In this document: positions 30,409-37,633 of the stretch, one piece after another
Position numbering within the stretch: position 1 is the stretch's first letter
How the letters are laid out: every line of letters begins with the position of its first letter
Source: a virus
Virus record (IMG/VR): IMGVR_UViG_3300010388_000195
Span: 1 to 43,656 of that record
DNA length: 43,656 bases
Reading direction: 5' to 3' (one strand)
Translations under genes and position numbers: made by a program
The notes under the pieces: generated by a model
What the model saw: only the letters and a program-made list of their open reading frames with translations
Told to the model about the DNA's origin: nothing
The model's database searches: none

Positions 30409-31428
30409 TTAAGCGGTGCGGTACTTGTAGATGCGGAACTTGTTGGGCGGGTAAGAGCCAGAGGATACCTGACCTCCAAGTGAACTATTCGTGAAGCGAA
30501 GACGGACAGTCTCAACGGTCAGAGTAGTTCCGGTATTCACAATAAATCGCTCGGAAATCTTAGAGCCGTCAGTTGTTTGCTGTGAGGCTTTTAGTGTAGC
30601 ATATGATGTGCCAGATGTATCAAGCAAATCGAATGTGCCTACAGCACTTACATTTGAAATGATTGAGCAATCAAACTCAAACACCCAGATTTCATCGGAA
30701 GGCTTCGTAAATGGATTGGATGTAAATGCAGTACCACCGACCCCGATGGCAGAAAATGTGATAGTCTCTTCTACGATGGCTGTTAGGCCATAGACAGGAG
30801 TACCGTTGTACTGAATAACCCCCGTGAAGTTGACCGTATTGGGAAGCGTAAGGTTCGTGCCAGCGACAGGGACGGCATCCCAAGTAGTGCCGTTGTAAAT
30901 CTCGGTAGCCTGTAAGGTTGAGTTATAACGAATCTGACCAGTTGCAGGACTGGCAGGACGCTGAACCGTAGTACCTACCGGAATCTTGAGGGCATCCGTA
31001 GAGTTAAATGTAGGCAAAGTACCAAGCACCGCAAACGAGTTAACTACAGTAACAGTTCCATTGAAGATAGATGTCGTGCCAACATTCAATGATCCAGAGG
31101 TCGTAAGGTCACCACTAACAGCCACGGCATAACCAGAAGCAGGAGTGATGGCAAGATTCTGACCAGCCTTACCGCTGATGTTGTCGAACTTGGCAATCTG
31201 ACCAGACCGCATCAAGTCATCCACCGTAGCCTTCCGAAGCACAGCCCCAGAAGAGTCGTAGATATTGAAGGTATCCGTGGACTGGATGTCGAAGGCCGTG
31301 ATAGCCGTCTGGTCGTTGATAGAGCCAGCCAACAATGTTGCGCTACTTACGTGGGAGTTGAGGTCAGCTGCCGTAAGGACTTGACCGGAAGTAAATGGGG
31401 ATGGATTCCCAGATTGGATTTGAGCCAT
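30409..31428 (-). CDS. Putative tail fibre or spike protein, 339 aa
   Basis: Beta-rich Thr/Ser/Gly sequence with the virion-protein motif GQIRYNSTLQATEIYNGTTW about residues 166-185, used in many phage fibre/head-decoration proteins. The N-terminal part (residues 1-60) may attach to the particle, and the C-terminal 110 residues (EIWVFEFDCSIIS...LGGQVSSGSYPPNKFRIYKY) look like a receptor-binding beta-sandwich. The start overlaps the preceding gene's stop. Confidence 0.72.
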   Translation of the reverse strand: MAQIQSGNPSPFTSGQVLTAADLNSHVSSATLLAGSINDQTAITAFDIQSTDTFNIYDSSGAVLRKATVDDLMRSGQIAKFDNISGKAGQNLAITPASGYAVAVSGDLTTSGSLNVGTTSIFNGTVTVVNSFAVLGTLPTFNSTDALKIPVGTTVQRPASPATGQIRYNSTLQATEIYNGTTWDAVPVAGTNLTLPNTVNFTGVIQYNGTPVYGLTAIVEETITFSAIGVGGTAFTSNPFTKPSDEIWVFEFDCSIISNVSAVGTFDLLDTSGTSYATLKASQQTTDGSKISERFIVNTGTTLTVETVRLRFTNSSLGGQVSSGSYPPNKFRIYKYRTA

Positions 31429-33068
31429 TATTTTTTAGATGCGGTCATCTGTCCTGGGACGATGGCCTGGATTGTTGTAGATCGGATGGAAGGTCTGTAA
31501 GCGTTTACTGTATACTGAACTTGAGCGTAATACCCGGATTTGCGAGCAGGGAGGCGAAGAAGATAATCCTCGTCCGCTTGAGCATAGAAAGAGTTAAGGC
31601 GGGTGGTGCTGTCTGGATTTACTACCAGAAGGTCGATGTACATATCCGCGCCAACGGTCATAGAGGTATCTACCTGTACGCTGGAGAACCTCTTCTCACG
31701 GTTAGTTTCAAAGGCATACGCACGGGTCGTAAGGATGCCGTTGATTGAATACGGAGTAAATGTAGAGGAAGACAACTTAGCCCCGATTGAGTCCAACTTG
31801 CAGAGGGGGTCATCTAGAACCGGAGTTCCAGGATTAGCGTCGCCATACTCATCCCAGTCTAGGCTCTCCATAAGGAAGACACCCTGTTGCTGGTCGATGG
31901 CGAACAGGCGACGACGGTTGCCCTTCTTGGCTACGTGGAACGCCTTGATATCGAATCCGCTAGTATAGGTATCAACGGACTCCCAAGCCTTGTTGATGAA
32001 GTTGTACACCAAGACCGCATTGTTAACGGTAGAGGAGTCCAGAGGCACAGCCAGGTAGTAGCGGTTCTCGAAGTAGGCTGCTACGGCATTGCTGACGTAG
32101 TTATAATTGATACGCTCGATTACATCCGAAATCGGGGACGACAAAGGCTCGGCAATGGTCAACAGACGCATCCCTTCCGGGGTAGAAGCGTTAGTGCCAG
32201 CCGATCCAGCGGAAGCCGGGTTAGCCACATAGACACCATTATCCGACAGGAAGAAGATACCGCCACCGGCCTGTACAACGGACTTCTTGGCGATACAGCC
32301 GATGTCCGTAGCCAAGGACTTCACATAGGAGTCTGGCTCGTTAGCTGCATCACCAGCATTATACGACCCTACGCCAACGTTAGCGTAGAAGATACTGTTC
32401 CGCATAAACACCACGAACTCATTCAGAGTCCAAGGTGTGATGGCAATCAGACGGTCATTGCCACCATCATTGATGCTGAACATATCCAGCGCCGTCCAGC
32501 CATCGTCCTTTAGGTAATGGCTTACACGGAAGGTATTGCCGTCAGTCTGGACGATATGACGGTTTCCGTAGTAGATGGCGTGACGGCTATTTGGATAGTT
32601 GACGTGTACGCTAACGCCAGGAATTACGATGGTCGTAGCCCCATCCCAACGGAGGGTCGTCTTACTGAAACCACGGCAGATGTAGACATAGCCGTTACCT
32701 TGGGCTTGGTAGGCATCCACCTCGTCGGAAGCCGTGATAACCTCGCTACCGGGGAAGGCTACAAAGGCAGCCGCGAAAGACTCAGTCTCTTGGTTGAACT
32801 TATACAGGCCATCACCACAGATAAGGATGATGTACTCTACGCCTGTCGTATCCGTATAGGTGCAGCTGGCGTATACAACCCTTCCCGTAGCAGAGAATGC
32901 CACAGGGGTGATACGTTCAGCACCTTTCCGCAGGGTGGCAACGCCACGATCCATACGGAAGTTCTGTGACTTGGAGACGAAGTTCTTCCCCAAGTTGACC
33001 GGGTTATCCCGTGAGTTCAAGCCGATGAACCCCTGGTCACCATCGACTAGATACTCACGTGCTGGCAT
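31428..33068 (-). CDS. Tail tubular protein B / nozzle-like protein, 546 aa
   Basis: The N-terminus (MPAREYLVDGDQGFIGLNSR then NPVNL..FVSKSQNFRMDRG) is typical of podovirus tail nozzle and stabilisation proteins. The rest is beta-propeller-like with repeated beta strands and SVDTYTSGFD. It would form the distal part of the short tail, distal to the gatekeeper at 34052-34816. Assignment rests on N-terminal pattern, length and gene order. Confidence 0.7.
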   Translation of the reverse strand: MPAREYLVDGDQGFIGLNSRDNPVNLGKNFVSKSQNFRMDRGVATLRKGAERITPVAFSATGRVVYASCTYTDTTGVEYIILICGDGLYKFNQETESFAAAFVAFPGSEVITASDEVDAYQAQGNGYVYICRGFSKTTLRWDGATTIVIPGVSVHVNYPNSRHAIYYGNRHIVQTDGNTFRVSHYLKDDGWTALDMFSINDGGNDRLIAITPWTLNEFVVFMRNSIFYANVGVGSYNAGDAANEPDSYVKSLATDIGCIAKKSVVQAGGGIFFLSDNGVYVANPASAGSAGTNASTPEGMRLLTIAEPLSSPISDVIERINYNYVSNAVAAYFENRYYLAVPLDSSTVNNAVLVYNFINKAWESVDTYTSGFDIKAFHVAKKGNRRRLFAIDQQQGVFLMESLDWDEYGDANPGTPVLDDPLCKLDSIGAKLSSSTFTPYSINGILTTRAYAFETNREKRFSSVQVDTSMTVGADMYIDLLVVNPDSTTRLNSFYAQADEDYLLRLPARKSGYYAQVQYTVNAYRPSIRSTTIQAIVPGQMTASKK

Positions 33069-33199
33069 TACTTCTTGAGCGAGTCTTCGATGTCCTTGAG
33101 TTTGGCGACCTTGGACGAGCCAGCGTTCTTAACGCCAGCCCAGAAGCCGACTGCGCCAGCAATGCCAACGCCAATGAGGAAGAGTAGGAAGGAGAACAT
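33068..33199 (-). CDS. Small membrane-anchored protein, 43 aa
   Basis: A 43-codon frame, MFSFLLFLIGVGIAGAVGFW then AGVKNAGSSK and a basic/acidic tail. It is a single hydrophobic span of about 20 residues with a charged C-terminus. The stop overlaps the next ATG by 1 base (TAATG), consistent with translational coupling. It lies inside the tail-gene cluster and could be a holin-like, lysis or virion-associated peptide. Confidence 0.6.
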   Translation of the reverse strand: MFSFLLFLIGVGIAGAVGFWAGVKNAGSSKVAKLKDIEDSLKK

Positions 33200-33203
33200 A
33201 AAG

Positions 33204-33671
33204 TTAGATTACCGGGATACCACCGTTGGCGCTGTTCCACTTGATCGTGAACGACTCACCAGACCCGGTAGTGGTGTAAGAGGAGTCATCAGATACGCCA
33301 GAAAGAGAAAAAGAAGTTCCAGACCAAGTAGGCGTAAAATCATAGGAGTTGTTCACCAAGAACTTGAAGTTACTTGCCTTATTGGTGGAGAAGTACGGAG
33401 TCTCGCTGGCAATAGCACCACTCCAATTAGAACCACCCCAAGTGAATGATGTGATGTTGCTTGTGAGTGCGATGGCGTAGACGGCATCTTGGCTAATGCC
33501 GGAGGATGTTGTGTAGCCTTGAGAGCCGACCCAAGACTGGGTAGCAAACGGGTTGCCAGTAGACGGTGTGCTGGCGGCCTGGATAGCAGCCAACTGGTCT
33601 GTGCTGATTTCATTGCCGACCTCTACGACATTCGTAGGGATCTGGAATCCGACTGATGCTTGTAGGCTCAT
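33204..33671 (-). CDS. Virion structural protein, beta-rich, 155 aa
   Basis: Thr/Ser/Asn-rich sequence with Gly-Ser-rich loops (GYTTSSGISQDAVYAIALTS; SFTWGGSNWSGAIASETPYF). No cysteine or catalytic motif. Location between tail genes suggests a fibre, tail-tip or decoration subunit. The stop lies 5 bases from the 43-residue protein's start. Confidence 0.68.
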   Translation of the reverse strand: MSLQASVGFQIPTNVVEVGNEISTDQLAAIQAASTPSTGNPFATQSWVGSQGYTTSSGISQDAVYAIALTSNITSFTWGGSNWSGAIASETPYFSTNKASNFKFLVNNSYDFTPTWSGTSFSLSGVSDDSSYTTTGSGESFTIKWNSANGGIPVI

Positions 33672-33745
33672 TTCATCTTACCCTTTCCAATTCTGGAAGA
33701 CTTGCGTTTTCCGTGTTGGGTGTGGACTGTGGCGCTTAGTGCCAT
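33668..33745 (-). CDS. Very short basic peptide gene, 25 aa
   Basis: A frame of 25 codons, MALSATVHTQHGKRKSSRIG then KGKMK, with no stop inside. Its ATG overlaps the upstream stop by 1 base (TGATG) and its stop overlaps the next ATG by 4 bases (ATGA). Such exact coupling on both sides is unlikely by chance, and the gap would otherwise be unexplained. The peptide is highly basic and might bind DNA or the head. It is too small for normal gene calling. Confidence 0.5.
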   Translation of the reverse strand: MALSATVHTQHGKRKSSRIGKGKMK

Positions 33746-34050
33746 CAGACCGTGGCGTAAGCAAGATGGACGGTGGAAGGCGTAGCGGAGTCCGTAGTCA
33801 CACGGACAGCGCCAGTGTAGTTCTCGATGCTCGTATTCGACAAGGGAGGGACAAGGATGCCAACGCTGCCGGAAGCATTGAAGATGACATACAAGTTAGC
33901 AGTAGCCGACTTGTTCTGGACGAAGACGATGATACGCTTCTCAGTCGCAGAGGTAGGAGCGAGAATCTGCGTGATGGCAGTATTATCAACGGACGAGTCC
34001 GAATGCACCATACTGCGGATAAACGGAGAGGATGTGGAGATATAGCCCAT
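33745..34050 (-). CDS. Small virion protein, 101 aa
   Basis: Beta-rich small protein (TAITQILAPTSATEKRIIVF; NLYVIFNASGSVGILVPPL) ending in VHLAYATV. No motif. Probably a head or tail decoration protein by position; family not recognised. Confidence 0.68.
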   Translation of the reverse strand: MGYISTSSPFIRSMVHSDSSVDNTAITQILAPTSATEKRIIVFVQNKSATANLYVIFNASGSVGILVPPLSNTSIENYTGAVRVTTDSATPSTVHLAYATV

Positions 34051-34051
34051 T

Positions 34052-34816
34052 TTAGTAAGTTTGGTTCATATTGATTCGGTTCACCTGTTTCTGCTGGCGA
34101 AGCACGATGTCGATGGCATCCGTGATGTATCGCTCCGCTTCCGCTTCTGCGACCTGTGCAGCTTCAATCTGGAGTTCAGAACGAAGCCAGTCGGCATAAG
34201 CACCACGCGCCACATACGCTGAGAACAGGTACGGGATGGTTACGATCTGCCACTTGGCAGGGTGAGTAGAGGGGGACTGCCCAGCGGTGGTATCGCTGAT
34301 ACAGGTGTAGAAGTTGCCGTAGTGAGGCTTCCCGGCTACGGGAGTATAAGTGCCAGTGTTACTGCCAGAATCAAAGTAGCACTGAGCGCCAATAGAATAT
34401 GCAACGCTTGACGCATAGAGATCGCCAGTCAGTTCGGTACGCTTGATGCGGTACTCGGCATAGACAGTGCCAGGGTCAGACCCGAAGACCAACTTCTGTG
34501 TAGTACCGTCGTCATACAGACGGAACGTAAGGTAGACCGCCTTCGTGGTTACGAGAGGGTCTCTGTCGTAACAGGCAAACACTTCGCCAGCAACAGCAGG
34601 AATGGCAGCAGTAACCAAGCCAGCACCATCATTGGTGACTGTCAGTTGGGCGACACGGGTGAGGTCGGGCCAGTCCTGTAACTCCCAGGCGACACGAAGA
34701 CGCTCATTGATGAAGTCACGGAATTGAGCGAATGTTTCTTCCGTGATGTAATGCCTGTCCTGCCCTGCGAGTTGCAAGGCGTTGAACAGGATTGGGGAAA
34801 AGTGGGTGGTTCTCAT
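34052..34816 (-). CDS. Tail tubular protein A / gatekeeper-like protein, 254 aa
   Basis: Helical N-terminus (FAQFRDFINERLRVAWELQD then WPDL) followed by a beta-rich domain, then AQVAEAEAERYITDAIDIVL at the C-terminus; this organisation fits the podovirus protein that sits below the portal and starts the tail (TtpA). The start overlaps the upstream stop (ATGA). The neighbouring nozzle-like protein is at 31428-33068. Confidence 0.68.
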   Translation of the reverse strand: MRTTHFSPILFNALQLAGQDRHYITEETFAQFRDFINERLRVAWELQDWPDLTRVAQLTVTNDGAGLVTAAIPAVAGEVFACYDRDPLVTTKAVYLTFRLYDDGTTQKLVFGSDPGTVYAEYRIKRTELTGDLYASSVAYSIGAQCYFDSGSNTGTYTPVAGKPHYGNFYTCISDTTAGQSPSTHPAKWQIVTIPYLFSAYVARGAYADWLRSELQIEAAQVAEAEAERYITDAIDIVLRQQKQVNRINMNQTY

Positions 34817-35178
34817 TTGGTGAGGAAACCGTCTGCTGTAAAGATAGCGCCGTTCACGACGGTACGCTTGACCCGGTTATTAACAGCGATTTCCGGGTTG
34901 TGCTTGATGAAGTCGTTGGTGAACGCTTCGTCATTCCAGCACTCATAACCAAGGCGTTGACCCCAGTAATGATAGGCAGAAATGGGGATACGAGCCTTCA
35001 ACTCGCCTACCCCATCGATTGATTTAGCTGCGTTTGCGTGATTGAAGGCCGCAAACTGCTTTGCCTGTGTGTAAGAAGCCGCCTCCTGCATCCTCCAACC
35101 TGTGAGGAGTTCCCTCTCCATCGCCTTGCGGAGATGGGAAGGAACAACCTCAGAGATCGATTGGATGATGTCGGACAA
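34813..35178 (-). CDS. Small protein between capsid and tail genes, up to 121 aa
   Basis: The conserved-looking core IDGVGELKARIPISAYHYWG and QRLGYECWNDEAF suggests a virion protein, perhaps a head-completion factor. No unambiguous start exists. TTG at 35178 gives 121 residues and lies just past the capsid stop; ATG at 35121, behind AAGG, would give 102. The open frame continues further into the capsid gene and is not counted. The stop overlaps the tail-tube gene start. Confidence 0.6.
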   Translation of the reverse strand: MSDIIQSISEVVPSHLRKAMERELLTGWRMQEAASYTQAKQFAAFNHANAAKSIDGVGELKARIPISAYHYWGQRLGYECWNDEAFTNDFIKHNPEIAVNNRVKRTVVNGAIFTADGFLTK

Positions 35179-35188
35179 GCGACTGCTA

Positions 35189-36220
35189 TTAGGCGGTGAA
35201 GTCGAACTTACCGAAGGCGAGCGGGTTGTAGACGCAGAGGCCGGCAACCGCTTCGATAAGACGAGCAGGGCCACCACCGTTGTCCGTCAACTCAGTCACC
35301 TGGGCAACGTTACCACCGTAGCGAACTTCGACCATATCAAACGGGATGATATAACCGGAGAAGTTGTTCTTGAGGAACAGCGACGGGTGGAGACGAATCT
35401 GACCGAAGTCGCCCTGGAACACATCGACAGACGAGATGTACGCTTCCGAATCAGACTCACGGTTGAGTGTGCGGATGGCGGTCATCGGGGCTGTGCCAGT
35501 ACCCTGCGTCGTGGTGAACACCAGGTTGGTGAACGCACGCTTGAGGGTCGGGCCGACGATGGCGTCGTAGTTCTTGAACTGACCAGTCTGGCTGTAGATA
35601 CCCGTGAGGATATCCTGCACGACGGTTTCCGTGAGGGCAGCAGTGCCGACAGTGGAAATCTGCGAAGCAGACAAGCAGAAGGCAGACGCAGCAGCCGGGA
35701 GGTCAACCGTGTCGATGTTGGCAGCGGCGACGAGCCACTTGTCGAGACCACGGGTGCGGTAACCGACAGTGCCGTTATCGACTTGAGCGCCTTGGTTGGC
35801 ACACATAGCGACTTCCATATCACGCTTCACAAGGGTGATAGCCTTGGAGACGTTGTTGGAGAGTTCGTCACGGACACCAGCGATGTTGGCGACGTCCTGG
35901 GTCAACTTGGACACACGGACAGCCTTACGGAAGATCTGGATACGGTTCGACAGTTCGACACGGTACTGAGTACCGCCATCGTTGACGAAGTTGGACGTAC
36001 CAGTGTTGGGATCGACATCCGTGCCATCAACGACAGGGGTCGGAGTGGTGGTGGTCGGGAGACGGTCTGCTTGCCAGCGGAAGATGGTGTTTCCGGGCTG
36101 AGCGCCCTTCTTCGCCATCGAGGTGAAGGGGGTGTCCTTCGCATCGACGAGGGCGATGAGGTTAGCCAGGTCTTCACGCTTACCAGCGTTGACGATGTCT
36201 TTTTCGAGTAGTTTAGCCAT
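35189..36220 (-). CDS. Major capsid protein, SU10/DUF5309-like, 343 aa
   Basis: The N-terminal half (REDLANLIALVDAKDTPFTS then GNTIFRWQAD) and the C-terminal ending (VYNPLAFGKFDFTA) fit the SU10-type HK97-fold capsid protein family (PF17236-like). Length is normal for that family. No head protease gene is seen and the protein does not appear to have a long cleaved delta domain; the scaffold is immediately upstream in transcription order. The leader has no SD (CATATAAACAATG). Very likely the most abundant late product. Confidence 0.85.
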   Translation of the reverse strand: MAKLLEKDIVNAGKREDLANLIALVDAKDTPFTSMAKKGAQPGNTIFRWQADRLPTTTTPTPVVDGTDVDPNTGTSNFVNDGGTQYRVELSNRIQIFRKAVRVSKLTQDVANIAGVRDELSNNVSKAITLVKRDMEVAMCANQGAQVDNGTVGYRTRGLDKWLVAAANIDTVDLPAAASAFCLSASQISTVGTAALTETVVQDILTGIYSQTGQFKNYDAIVGPTLKRAFTNLVFTTTQGTGTAPMTAIRTLNRESDSEAYISSVDVFQGDFGQIRLHPSLFLKNNFSGYIIPFDMVEVRYGGNVAQVTELTDNGGGPARLIEAVAGLCVYNPLAFGKFDFTA

Positions 36221-36251
36221 TGTTTATATGGGTATGGGGTGGGGAGGGGGT

Positions 36252-37283
36252 TTAGATGAAGCCCTTAGCGAGTAGCACTTTGGCGAGGTCATCTGCGGAG
36301 TTCGATTTTGCGAATCGACTTTCAGCCTGTTTCGCCCTTGCTTCAGAAGGGTTACTCTTGGCCGGTGTAGCAGTAGGACGGACGGGCGGTAATGACTTCT
36401 TGGCTGCATTTGCGGGATTGGCTTTCGCCTGTCCCTCACGTGCTTGCATTCCCCGGATGGCATCACCGATAAAGATTTGCCAATCTGGGAAGTTACGCAG
36501 CTGTGGTGCAGTCTTGAGCATCTGTTGCGCCATATTGTACTCCTTTGAGGAGGGGTTCTTCCACCACGGGTAGTTGGACTCTGCGATGGGTCGGATTTGC
36601 TCCTCCGTGTTGATTCGGGCAAGCTGCTTGGGCAGATGCTCCTCAATCGCCTTGGTGGAGTTAACCAACATTCGCTTAACGTCGTCCGGGCCGTAATGAC
36701 TTTCACCCAAGGAGAAACCTTCCGGGTTCTCCATACACTTATAACGCAGCCAACGGGCTTGTTCGGTTTCCTTATCAACTTCAGCCTTCGATTTCAACGA
36801 ACTGAACGGATTATCTGCGTCTGTGACGCTCTTTGCGCTCTGTTCGCTCGCTTGCTGTGACTCGGTTACCGTCTGCTTCAGCGCCTCAAGTTCCTTACGG
36901 AGATTGGAGACTTCCTCTTCCGCTTGCTTTCGCTTGGCGGTGAGTTTGTCGATACGCTTCTGCACACCCTTAGAGAGATCGCTGTCTCCCTCGTCGTCTG
37001 TTGCTTCCTGTGAATGAACATCGTCGCCATCCTCGGCCTGGGGGATTTCCTCCGTGCTTTCAGCGTTATCCGCTTCAGCGACAGGCTCGTCCTTGACCTC
37101 CGTCTGGTCTTCACCCTCAGTTGCGGACTGGGTTTCATCCGTCTGCTCCACCGGATCGGCGAACAGAGTCTTACGGAGTGCATCCGCAAGAGATTCCTCG
37201 TTTAGCCCCGTGGAATAGGCGTTAGACTGTACCTCGGTGTTGTTTTGAGCCGTTCCGATATCGGCATTTTGATTGTCTGGCAT
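36252..37283 (-). CDS. Scaffolding protein, 343 aa
   Basis: Highly acidic N-terminal half (EGEDQTEVKDEPVAEADNAE), a central coiled coil about residues 95-135 (QKRIDKLTAKRKQAEEEVSN), and a basic C-terminus (ARAKQAESRFAKSNSADDLA), which is the usual architecture of capsid scaffolds. It directly precedes the capsid gene. The ATG at 37283 was chosen over the frame reaching 37325. It guides procapsid assembly and leaves before maturation. Confidence 0.8.
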   Translation of the reverse strand: MPDNQNADIGTAQNNTEVQSNAYSTGLNEESLADALRKTLFADPVEQTDETQSATEGEDQTEVKDEPVAEADNAESTEEIPQAEDGDDVHSQEATDDEGDSDLSKGVQKRIDKLTAKRKQAEEEVSNLRKELEALKQTVTESQQASEQSAKSVTDADNPFSSLKSKAEVDKETEQARWLRYKCMENPEGFSLGESHYGPDDVKRMLVNSTKAIEEHLPKQLARINTEEQIRPIAESNYPWWKNPSSKEYNMAQQMLKTAPQLRNFPDWQIFIGDAIRGMQAREGQAKANPANAAKKSLPPVRPTATPAKSNPSEARAKQAESRFAKSNSADDLAKVLLAKGFI

Positions 37284-37339
37284 AACAGGGATGGGTCGCT
37301 CCCAGGGGCGTATGAGCAGTAACACCTCGTTTCAAGAAG

Positions 37340-37362
37340 TGTCAACGGGCTGCACCCCCGTT
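37340..37362 (-). promoter_or_regulatory. Possible promoter/hairpin before the scaffold gene
   Basis: A perfect -35 word TTGACA (minus strand, 37340-37345) overlaps a hairpin AACGGG..CCCGTT (37344-37362). No good -10 lies 16-18 bases on (TTACTG). The 107-base gap 37284-37390 is one of the few spaces in the late operon, so a booster promoter or a processing site for capsid genes is possible. Confidence 0.25.
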
Positions 37363-37390
37363 TGTAAGTTTTGGCAACTTCTGGTCTAAC

Positions 37391-37630
37391 TCACGACCCG
37401 TTCTTACCGGCCTTGGCTTCCTGCTGCTCGCTTAGGAGCAAGTCCTTGAAGTCACGTAGGCTTTCGGCACGACCACAGCCGTGGATACGCTTTTCGCCCT
37501 CAATGCTGTAGGAGATGGCGCGGTCTACCTCGCCCTCGATGTTGAGATCGAGATAGGCAATGACGGCATCGAAGACATCGTTCTTATCGAAGCCCAGAGC
37601 CAGTTTATGTTCGTTGATGGTCTTAGCCAT
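37391..37630 (-). CDS. Hypothetical protein between portal and scaffold, 79 aa
   Basis: Small acidic/helical protein (VFDAVIAYLDLNIEGEVDRA) with Cys-Gly near residue 52 and Lys-rich C-terminus. Starts 3 bases after the portal stop. Unrecognised; perhaps a portal-associated or head-assembly factor. Confidence 0.7.
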   Translation of the reverse strand: MAKTINEHKLALGFDKNDVFDAVIAYLDLNIEGEVDRAISYSIEGEKRIHGCGRAESLRDFKDLLLSEQQEAKAGKNGS

Positions 37631-37633
37631 AAG

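Noticed and set aside
34813-35277. Longest version of the small gene after the capsid gene, starting at 35277
   Set aside because: Its first 33 codons lie inside the capsid gene in another frame and have a shadow-like Ser/Arg composition.
35102-36211. Long open frame on the plus strand opposite the capsid gene (369 codons)
   Set aside because: It mirrors the capsid gene with no start context and an Arg/Gly/Asp/Val composition typical of antisense shadows.
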